Part shown: positions 1 through 5,060 of the stretch, in pieces
Layout: each line of letters opens with the position of its first letter
How positions within the stretch are numbered: the first letter of the stretch is position 1
Source of the DNA: Candidatus Sabulitectum sp.
Lineage (GTDB): Bacteria; Fermentibacterota; Fermentibacteria; Fermentibacterales; JCC-6
Reading direction: 5' to 3'
Length of the DNA stretch: 5,613 bases
Assembly (NCBI GenBank): GCA_029940175.1
Contig: JAOZRM010000189.1
Location: forward strand, 1-5,613
Notes under the pieces: model-generated
The model's database searches: none
Told to the model about the DNA's origin: nothing
Seen by the model: the letters and a program-made list of their open reading frames with translations, nothing else
Program-made: the position numbers and the translations under genes

Positions 1-1091
1 GTTCCACCCATACCGGACATGGAATTAATGTACTCAATCCCCCTGCTGATATTTGCCGATGTATTTTCCAGAGGAGCTCTGCTCATGGAGCTTGCAGTTT
101 CGCTGAACTTCATTATCTGGAAGGAATCGTCGGGGTTCATACCTCTTACAAACTGTCTCACCGTTTCTTTTGCCACTTCCATTGGCTGACCGCTCATGGA
201 TCCGGAATTATCAACAACAAAAATGATCTCCTTGGGAGCTATGTGGCCGGGATCAACTTCGGCATCCGGCTCAAGCATCAGCATAAAGTGCCCGCCCATG
301 TCTCCGTTATGGGAAACTACTCCGGCGCCTATATCATTCCCTGCAGTTCTGTAGGAAAAAACAAAGTCTCTGTTTGGGATCTCATTCTCTCTGCTCAACT
401 CTACAACAAGTCTGTCATCCCCCTGGATCTCCGTACTCACTGCATGATTAAGTGACTCGAATTCGCGAATTGGAAAGCCCGGATCAAGTGTTAATGAGAG
501 TTCTATATCATATCCGCTTCTGGTGTCCTCCGGGACGATATCAGGTGTTATTCTTTCAGCGTCAGGAACGCCGTCCGGATTAAATCTGGGACCAACCACC
601 ATGGGATAAACCACTTCCCATGTACCGCCATTGTAATCCACAGGAGCCGCGTACATTATCTCGATCACAATATCATCACCGGGGAGGATGTTTCCCACGG
701 TTTGCGTGAAAATATTCGGTCTTTCCTGCTCAAGCAGAGCCGCTGTCTGCCCATGGCTGATGGCCTCCTCATAAATCCTCTGTGCTTCAAGTCTTTCCTT
801 GATCTCTCCTTCAATCCTTCTGTCTCCTATTTCCATGTTCATGCTGTATACAGCACCGCTCTCCGGCAGTGGAAATACGTACACTGTCTCAATTGGATCT
901 GAATATGGATTACCATATACCTGCCTTACGGTAACCAGTTGTATAGAACCATCAACAGTAATGTGAGCCTCTGTGTGCTCCAGAGGAAGATCAGAAACAA
1001 TCCCATCTTCATCCATAACTATCATTCTGGAATAATCATCTGAAGGCATCACCATCAGAAGCGCGCTCAAACCAAGTACTGCACCAATCAT
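1..1091 (-). CDS. VIT and VWA domain protein, exported-like, 3' end cut off by window edge
   Basis: The visible part is 363 residues with no stop. Residues 1-15 are hydrophobic (MIGAVLGLSALLMVM) and could be a signal peptide, although there is no Lys/Arg in front of them. Residues about 30-150 match the VIT (vault / inter-alpha-trypsin) domain: VRQVYGNP, VYVFPLPE, a Tyr-x-x-Ala-x-x-x-Gly segment with LLEQ near 107-122, and FTQTVGNILPGD near 128-138. A linker leads to a von Willebrand A domain from about 287. Its metal-binding (MIDAS) motif D294-x-S296-x-S298 lies in VVDNSGSMSG. The last bases (GG then AC) predict the usual Gly-Gly-Thr that supplies the MIDAS threonine. Such proteins are usually surface or periplasmic adhesion or scaffold proteins that bind a divalent metal; the ligand here is unknown. 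The ATG at 1091 is well supported: an AAAGGAGAG site lies 6 nt away and an in-frame TGA overlaps that site, so no upstream start exists. It is divergent from thiS. The domain call is firm and the biological role is not. Confidence 0.9.
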   Translation of the reverse strand, partial: MIGAVLGLSALLMVMPSDDYSRMIVMDEDGIVSDLPLEHTEAHITVDGSIQLVTVRQVYGNPYSDPIETVYVFPLPESGAVYSMNMEIGDRRIEGEIKERLEAQRIYEEAISHGQTAALLEQERPNIFTQTVGNILPGDDIVIEIMYAAPVDYNGGTWEVVYPMVVGPRFNPDGVPDAERITPDIVPEDTRSGYDIELSLTLDPGFPIREFESLNHAVSTEIQGDDRLVVELSRENEIPNRDFVFSYRTAGNDIGAGVVSHNGDMGGHFMLMLEPDAEVDPGHIAPKEIIFVVDNSGSMSGQPMEVAKETVRQFVRGMNPDDSFQIMKFSETASSMSRAPLENTSANISRGIEYINSMSGMGG

Positions 1092-1095
1092 TGTT

Positions 1096-1104
1096 CTCTC
1101 CTTT
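1096..1104 (-). promoter_or_regulatory. Ribosome binding site of the VIT-VWA gene
   Basis: On the minus strand this reads AAAGGAGAG, with the AGGAG core 6 nt from the ATG at 1091. An in-frame TGA at 1105-1103 overlaps it, so it fixes the start of the VIT-VWA gene. Confidence 0.8.
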
Positions 1105-1152
1105 CAAGAGTTGAACCATTTATGATGATGTTACCCCGCTGTGAGTGATATA

Positions 1153-1169
1153 TTCCAGAAAACCTGGAA
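1153..1169. repeat. Perfect inverted repeat in the thiS leader
   Basis: TTCCAG (1153-1158) and CTGGAA (1164-1169) form a perfect 6-bp inverted repeat around a 5-nt AAAAC spacer. The right arm reaches into the first bases of the thiS ribosome binding site (1168-1173). It could be a small operator or an mRNA hairpin that limits ribosome access. A 6-bp repeat can also occur by chance. It does not resemble a TPP riboswitch. Confidence 0.35.
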
Positions 1170-1173
1170 AGGA
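1168..1173 (+). promoter_or_regulatory. Ribosome binding site deciding the thiS start
   Basis: AAAGGA lies 6 nt before ATG 1180. It supports 1180 over the in-frame GTG at 1141, which has no comparable site and would add 13 residues absent from ThiS proteins. Confidence 0.7.
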
Positions 1174-1179
1174 CTTTTC

Positions 1180-1377
1180 ATGATCACTGTAAACGGAGAC
1201 AAACTCGACTGGCATCAGGGCATGACCATACGGGATATACTGAATGCAAAGAATTACAAATTCAAGATGCTTGTTACCAAAGTTAACGGCACCCTTGTCA
1301 AGCGTACAGATTACGACACAACAACGGTTCCCGACCAGGCTGATGTAAAAGTAATCCACCTTATCTCCGGCGGCTGA
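1180..1377 (+). CDS. thiS: ThiS-like sulfur carrier protein (ubiquitin fold)
   Basis: A 65-residue protein, close to the usual 65-70 residues of ThiS. It opens with a beta strand (MITVNG), continues with an amphipathic helix (TIRDILNAKNY) and a KVNGTLVKRTDYD strand-turn, and ends in ADVKVIHLISGG. The terminal Gly64-Gly65 is the functional hallmark: in this family a ThiF/MoeB-type E1-like enzyme adenylates that carboxylate, which is then converted to a thiocarboxylate. In thiamine synthesis the sulfur goes to the thiazole made by ThiG. The protein acts in the cytoplasm. ATG 1180 is preferred because AAAGGA sits 6 nt upstream and the product then starts exactly at the first strand. No ThiF, ThiG, ThiH or other thiamine gene is visible, so a non-thiamine sulfur-carrier role (MoaD-like, or another thiocarboxylate pathway) remains open. 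The stop lies 2 nt before the EamA transporter start, which suggests one transcript. A perfect inverted repeat lies in its leader. Confidence 0.85.
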   Translation: MITVNGDKLDWHQGMTIRDILNAKNYKFKMLVTKVNGTLVKRTDYDTTTVPDQADVKVIHLISGG

Positions 1378-1379
1378 CA

Positions 1380-2234
1380 TTGTATTCAACAAGATCAGCG
1401 CGATTCCTGCTTTTTCTTACCGCAGCCATCTGGGGTCTGGCCTTTGTAGCTCAACGAGCAGGCATGGATCACATGGGTCCCATGGTTTTCAACACAATAA
1501 GGTTCGGCCTGGGCTCAGCTGTTCTATACCCCATATTCAGAAAACACCTCAGCCGTATTTACCTTAAGCAAGCTGTTTTTGCGGGATCTATCCTCTTTGC
1601 TGGAGCCGCCCTGCAGCAGTGGGGTGTTGTTTACACAACTGCCAGCAAAGCAGGTTTCATCACAGGGCTGTATATCGTTTTTGTTCCTCTACTGGGTCTT
1701 TTTACAGGGCACAGAGAGGGGAAAAAGCTATGGGCAGGAATTGTTCTCTCTCTGGTTGGGCTCTGGTTTCTGAGCTTTACACAGGGGTTGAAAACAGTGA
1801 ATCCCGGGGATATTCTGGTATTGGCAGGTGCTGTAATGTGGGCCCTTCATGTAAGACTGATCGGCAGGTATGCAGAAAGATATCATGCAGGCGGGTTCGC
1901 AGTGGTTCAGTTCTCCACAGTTACAATTCTCAGCGCAGTGGCAGCTCTTGTATTGAGAGAATCATGGGGAGGAATTACAGCAGGCTGGCTTCCACTTGCA
2001 TACAGCGGCTTCCTCTCTGTGGGAATCGCATTTACGATTCAGATCTTTGCACAGAAACAGGTCAAGCCTGCTCCTGCAGCAATGATAATGAGTCTGGAAG
2101 CAGTATTCGCAGCCATTGGAGGCTGTTTCGTTTTAAACGAAACCCTCACTCCCCCTGAACTCACAGGAGCTGCATTAATGTTTGCAGGAATGATAGTTGC
2201 CCAGCTGCCTGCAAAGAAGAAGATCACTACCTGA
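1380..2234 (+). CDS. EamA-family (DMT superfamily) inner-membrane transporter
   Basis: A 284-residue, strongly hydrophobic protein of the usual EamA length. About ten membrane helices can be drawn (roughly 8-26, 34-52, 63-82, 89-110, 116-133, 143-160, 172-191, 202-223, 232-252, 260-276), arranged as two EamA repeats. Family hallmarks are AAIWGLAFVAQ in helix 1, the TTASKAGFITGLY segment near 86-98 entering helix 4, and SLEAVFAAIGG followed by ETLT in the second repeat (238-257). Members are proton- or gradient-driven permeases for small metabolites, amino acids, nucleobases or drugs, and sequence alone does not give the substrate. The start is TTG 1380, 2 nt after the thiS stop. No strong Shine-Dalgarno is visible, so translation is probably coupled to thiS. 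The first ATG, at 1465, would delete helix 1 and is unlikely. The pairing with thiS hints at a thiamine precursor or sulfur-metabolite substrate, as inference only. Its last 8 bp overlap the convergent secreted-protein gene. Confidence 0.9.
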   Translation: MYSTRSARFLLFLTAAIWGLAFVAQRAGMDHMGPMVFNTIRFGLGSAVLYPIFRKHLSRIYLKQAVFAGSILFAGAALQQWGVVYTTASKAGFITGLYIVFVPLLGLFTGHREGKKLWAGIVLSLVGLWFLSFTQGLKTVNPGDILVLAGAVMWALHVRLIGRYAERYHAGGFAVVQFSTVTILSAVAALVLRESWGGITAGWLPLAYSGFLSVGIAFTIQIFAQKQVKPAPAAMIMSLEAVFAAIGGCFVLNETLTPPELTGAALMFAGMIVAQLPAKKKITT

Positions 2235-3687
2235 GCAGAACCACTTTCTCGTGAAGAACCAGGTTTCCAGCTCTCATTCTAGCGTAGTACACTCCGTTAC
2301 TCAAGCCAGCACAGTTAAAAGGAATTGTATGCATTCCTGACTGCAGAACCCCCTGATGCACAGCAAGAACCTGTCTTCCAGTGTGATCATAAATGTCTAC
2401 TGAAACGTCACCTGCCACTGGCACATCAAAAGAGAAAACAGCAGAAGATGTACAGGGATTCGGGTAACACCTGAAAAGACTGTTTCCAGTAAAAGGACCA
2501 CTTTCTATTCCTGTCTGATTATCATGAAGCTTCATCAGCCACATATCCACACGACCTGAGCCATAACTCAAAGTGGTTCCACCGAGAATGTATTCGGTTG
2601 AATTTACCTGACGAACCACATTGGCACAATCACTTGCTGCACCGCCGTAGGTGGAATCCCAGAGCATTTCACCAGCATCATCAAGTCGAACAATCCACAT
2701 CTCAGTCCATGGGGAACCCTGGTATCCGGCCCATGCGGCGATGACAAAGCCATTGTCTGAAGTCTCCTCAATGTAATGGCCTTCATCATCCCCGGAAGCT
2801 TTGTCATAGGCTTTCTCCCAGATCAGATTGCCGGAAGGATCAATTTTAAATACCCACAAACATGCATCAGATCCATCTTCAACCATACCGGTAATAACAA
2901 AGTTTCCATCAGTAGTAGGTGCGGAATGGTAGACCACATCATAACCCACTCCACCGTAAACCTTTTCCCATTCCATAACACCGCTGGCATCTATTTTAAA
3001 TACCCATGCATCCCTGTCTCCTGCACCCTGAGAATTGGTGTATCCAGTAACAAGATATCCTCCGTCATCAAGGGGATAAACTGTTTTTGCAACATCGTAC
3101 TCTGTTCCACCGTAAGGAAAATCCCATTCGGTATTACCCAGAGAGTCCACCTTCATTACCCAGGCATCAACAAAACCGGCTCCAATGCGGGTTGCTCCAC
3201 AAAGAATGTAACCACCTGCAGGACTTGGTGACACGAATCTAAAAGAATCATTATCTGATTCATCATACTGCTTGAACCACTCCTCATTCCCTAAAGAATC
3301 AACCTTTATCAGAATACCATCGCCCCCGCCAAAACCCCATTGTGTACACTTGTAACCGGCCATCAAGTAACCTGAATCTTCTGTTTTAAGCATGTGATAT
3401 GCTGTCTCGAAAGAATCAGCAACTCCGTAAGTTTCTTCCCATACCACTGTGCCATATTCATCAAGCTCAACCAGGTAGATATCTGGCTTTCCAAACTCGC
3501 CAAATCCGTAGGACTCTGTTAAACCAGCAGTTAAGAAATTGCCATTGTCCTTCAAAACAATTGAAAATACCTCTTCATTATCTTCTGCACCGTAAAAATA
3601 ACTCCACTCTGTAGTCAGATCTGCAAGAGCTGCCTGAGCTGACAAAAGAATGATAAACATCAAAACCGGCATAAGAGAAACTCTCAT
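2227..3687 (-). CDS. Secreted seven-repeat beta-propeller protein with T9SS type A sorting domain
   Basis: A 486-residue extracellular or surface protein. Residues 1-22 form a signal peptide (Arg2, hydrophobic core, cleavage after ALA at 20-22). Residues 28-393 contain seven repeats of 50-55 residues, each starting with Trp (28, 83, 137, 188, 240, 290, 343). The pattern is Trp-x-x-x-Tyr-Gly-Gly, then Gly-Tyr/Phe-hydrophobic-x-x-Gly, then Asp-x-Trp-hydrophobic-x-Lys-hydrophobic-Asp-x-x-Gly. Seven units fit one closed seven-bladed propeller, similar to delta-60 or WD40-like repeat proteins. Residues about 402-486 form a C-terminal type IX secretion sorting domain: YPNP (408-411), VDIYDHTGRQV, LSNGVYYARM and the terminal KVVLLR. 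In known T9SS organisms this domain directs outer-membrane translocation and is removed or anchored. No catalytic motif is visible; a structural or binding role is inferred. The start at ATG 3687 keeps Arg2 ahead of the signal core, but only a weak GCGAGAA lies upstream. It is probably expressed with, or just after, the lipoprotein gene 98 bp upstream. Confidence 0.88.
   Translation of the reverse strand: MRVSLMPVLMFIILLSAQAALADLTTEWSYFYGAEDNEEVFSIVLKDNGNFLTAGLTESYGFGEFGKPDIYLVELDEYGTVVWEETYGVADSFETAYHMLKTEDSGYLMAGYKCTQWGFGGGDGILIKVDSLGNEEWFKQYDESDNDSFRFVSPSPAGGYILCGATRIGAGFVDAWVMKVDSLGNTEWDFPYGGTEYDVAKTVYPLDDGGYLVTGYTNSQGAGDRDAWVFKIDASGVMEWEKVYGGVGYDVVYHSAPTTDGNFVITGMVEDGSDACLWVFKIDPSGNLIWEKAYDKASGDDEGHYIEETSDNGFVIAAWAGYQGSPWTEMWIVRLDDAGEMLWDSTYGGAASDCANVVRQVNSTEYILGGTTLSYGSGRVDMWLMKLHDNQTGIESGPFTGNSLFRCYPNPCTSSAVFSFDVPVAGDVSVDIYDHTGRQVLAVHQGVLQSGMHTIPFNCAGLSNGVYYARMRAGNLVLHEKVVLLR
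2843..3006 (-). repeat. Near-duplicated propeller blades with an identical 14-nt tract
   Basis: The tract ATTTTAAATACCCA occurs at 2843-2856 and 2993-3006, exactly 150 nt (50 codons) apart. It encodes the Trp-Val-Phe-Lys-Ile strand in two successive repeats (residues about 228-232 and 278-282). The flanking protein is also alike (Trp-Glu-Lys-x-Tyr after Asp-x-Ser-Gly). This suggests that these two blades arose by a more recent tandem duplication than the other blades. Confidence 0.6.
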
Positions 3688-3785
3688 ACAATTCTCGCTT
3701 TCAAAACAGGGATGTGTTTATGGTTTTCCAGTTTGTATATCCATATCATAATAATATGAATTTCTCAGAGGTACTTGTTTAGAAT
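3688..3785 (-). other. Short AT-rich gap between lipoprotein and T9SS-cargo genes
   Basis: This 98-bp spacer contains Pribnow-like minus-strand hexamers (TATTAT at 3748-3753, TATGAT at 3745-3750), but no good -35 at proper spacing. It also holds a weak 5-bp hairpin (3742-3746 with 3754-3758) without a U-tract. I see neither a convincing promoter nor a convincing terminator, so cotranscription of the two flanking genes is possible but unproven. Confidence 0.4.
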
Positions 3786-4892
3786 TTACTGCTCAGCCAC
3801 CACATCAAGCATGTACACCCTTTGAAAATCAGCGTCATCATCTGTGATTGCAAGAATGCCGTATGGATCAACTGAAAATATCAGACCCCAGTCAGTTTCT
3901 GACCGGCGCAATCTACTCTGATGGATAAGCATACCAGCCTGGTCATAAACATCAAAAACACAATCAGGGTTCTCCCGGAGACGTCTTACCCAAAGATTCC
4001 CCTGAGCATCAATTCCACAGAGTTCAATGAGAGAAAAGAAGTGAGAAGGTTCATAACCACCCATATAGGCCTGATCCTGTGCGGCCCATTCTTCAAACTC
4101 TTCAATTTCAAATTGAATTTGGGTTTCTGTTTTTTCCTCCCTAATTACATCATAACGATTGATAGAGAAAAGCTCGGAGCCTTCAGAATCGCAAACCTGA
4201 ATATTGTACCGGGTGTTATCTGCAACGATATAGACCGTGCCATCAGAACAGGCAGTAAAATCAAATATTCCAATATCTCTGTAAAATTCCGATGATGTCC
4301 ACTCCCAGCTCATTCTTGAGTATACATTTAAAAGTTCACCAGCAGCATTATACTTTTCAATGGAATAGACATACTCAGGGATTTCAGGGGTGTAATCCAA
4401 AGAGACAATTGAGCAGACAATTGCCCCTGAATCTGCGGGATACATAGAATATGGTGCATACCATTCAGTGACAAATATATCTCTGCAGTACTCTCCAGTA
4501 TCATCGAACTCCATAACTGCATGCTTCATTTCATCTGCAACAAGCATTCTGCCACTGGAAAAAACACACAGAGAAAGGGGGTAAAGCATCTCACCTGGAC
4601 CGGATCCAGCTCTGCTGATAGAGGAAACAGAATCATGACAGCCAACAACCCTAACCTCACAGGCAACTTGATCCAGCAGCAGAACAGAGCCGTCTGCATC
4701 ATGACAGAAATCTACAACATACCCAAGCATCTCATCCGAATTCCCGACCTCAACCCCGAAGGAGTCAACAAAAGCAATCTCATACTCCGGTAAAGATTCA
4801 GTAGCATCATCAACAGATGAACTGCACGAAGCAAGCAACAAAAGAAAAATAGAAAAGATCAGCCCGACAGAAACAGCAACTCTTCTGATCAT
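3786..4892 (-). CDS. Lipoprotein of the 6-bladed beta-propeller type
   Basis: A 368-residue envelope lipoprotein. The signal sequence begins MIRRVAVSVG, has a hydrophobic core, and ends in the lipobox L20-A21-S22-C23. Ser follows the lipidated Cys, with no Asp at +2, which favours outer-membrane sorting by the enterobacterial rule. The mature part contains repeated strand motifs of propeller blades: DADGSVLLLD near 65-74, SSGRMLVAD, SDGTVYIVAD and AQGNLWVRR. GSGPGE followed by a Pro (96-105) is characteristic of 6-bladed beta-propeller proteins common in Bacteroidota. An acidic, probably helical segment (about 250-270, rich in Glu) separates later blades. No enzyme motif is visible; such proteins are often of unknown function near SusC/D-type or secretion genes, which are absent here. 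ATG 4892 is chosen because GGAGG lies 7 nt upstream. The in-frame TTG at 4898 is only 1 nt from that site and cannot use it. The mature protein has ten cysteines besides Cys23, which is unusual for this fold. It is divergent from the glycosyltransferase. Confidence 0.85.
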   Translation of the reverse strand: MIRRVAVSVGLIFSIFLLLLASCSSSVDDATESLPEYEIAFVDSFGVEVGNSDEMLGYVVDFCHDADGSVLLLDQVACEVRVVGCHDSVSSISRAGSGPGEMLYPLSLCVFSSGRMLVADEMKHAVMEFDDTGEYCRDIFVTEWYAPYSMYPADSGAIVCSIVSLDYTPEIPEYVYSIEKYNAAGELLNVYSRMSWEWTSSEFYRDIGIFDFTACSDGTVYIVADNTRYNIQVCDSEGSELFSINRYDVIREEKTETQIQFEIEEFEEWAAQDQAYMGGYEPSHFFSLIELCGIDAQGNLWVRRLRENPDCVFDVYDQAGMLIHQSRLRRSETDWGLIFSVDPYGILAITDDDADFQRVYMLDVVAEQ

Positions 4893-4899
4893 TAGCAAA

Positions 4900-4904
4900 C
4901 CTCC
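4900..4904 (-). promoter_or_regulatory. Ribosome binding site deciding the lipoprotein start
   Basis: GGAGG on the minus strand lies 7 nt before ATG 4892 but only 1 nt before TTG 4898. It therefore selects the ATG and shortens the longest open frame by two residues. Confidence 0.8.
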
Positions 4905-4969
4905 AACTCAATTCATGTACTTTTCAATGTGCTTTTCTTATGTCGAATCCACTGAGAGAATATACATCC

Positions 4970-4978
4970 ACTATAACA
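4970..4978 (-). promoter_or_regulatory. Candidate extended -10 promoter of the lipoprotein gene
   Basis: The minus strand reads TGTTATAGT, that is an extended -10 TGn followed by TATAGT. The hexamer at 17-bp spacing upstream (GCAAAA) is a poor -35, as is common for extended -10 promoters. Transcription would start near 4963 and leave a leader of about 70 nt. Motif match only. Confidence 0.35.
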
Positions 4979-5025
4979 TCAAGTATCTAATTTTTTGCAG
5001 CCAGCAACTTCCCATAGCCACAAAC

Positions 5026-5056
5026 TTGACATTCCAATTTCGATTTTAGCTATTTG
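5026..5056 (+). promoter_or_regulatory. Candidate promoter of the glycosyltransferase gene, possibly leaderless
   Basis: A perfect -35 TTGACA sits at 5026-5031. The -10 is weaker: GCTATT at 5049-5054 (17-bp spacing) or TATTTG at 5051-5056 (19-bp spacing). Either would place the transcription start within a few bases of ATG 5061. No Shine-Dalgarno lies between, so the transcript could be leaderless. Confidence 0.4.
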
Positions 5057-5060
5057 CATC

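Noticed and set aside
1092..1179. TPP (THI-box) riboswitch in front of thiS
   Set aside because: The leader is under 90 nt and lacks the conserved CUGAGA and ACCUGA-type elements; only a 6-bp inverted repeat is present.
1141..1179. GTG at 1141 as the thiS start
   Set aside because: It has no suitable ribosome binding site and would add 13 residues before the first strand of the ubiquitin fold, whereas ATG 1180 has AAAGGA at 6 nt.
1120..1392. Minus-strand 90-codon frame antisense to thiS
   Set aside because: It is the antisense shadow of the ThiS gene, which has a ribosome binding site, the family length and the Gly-Gly end.
1619..2158. A 179-codon open frame on the plus strand inside the transporter gene
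   Set aside because: It lies wholly within the EamA gene in another frame, and its product is Ser/Arg/Cys-rich with no recognisable domain. The EamA frame carries clear family motifs, so this is a shadow.
2181..2215. 8-bp perfect inverted repeat (TTTGCAGG / CCTGCAAA) near the transporter 3' end, as a terminator
   Set aside because: It lies inside coding sequence, has a 19-nt loop and no U-tract on either strand. An 8-bp repeat of this kind is expected by chance in a window this size.
2776..3231. Plus-strand 151-codon frame antisense to the propeller gene
   Set aside because: The opposite strand encodes regular Trp/Tyr-Gly-Gly repeats, a signal peptide and a sorting domain. The antisense frame persists only because of the repeated codons.
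3742..3758. CATAT/ATATG hairpin between the lipoprotein and propeller genes as a terminator
   Set aside because: A 5-bp AT-rich stem with no U-tract is too weak to act as an intrinsic terminator.
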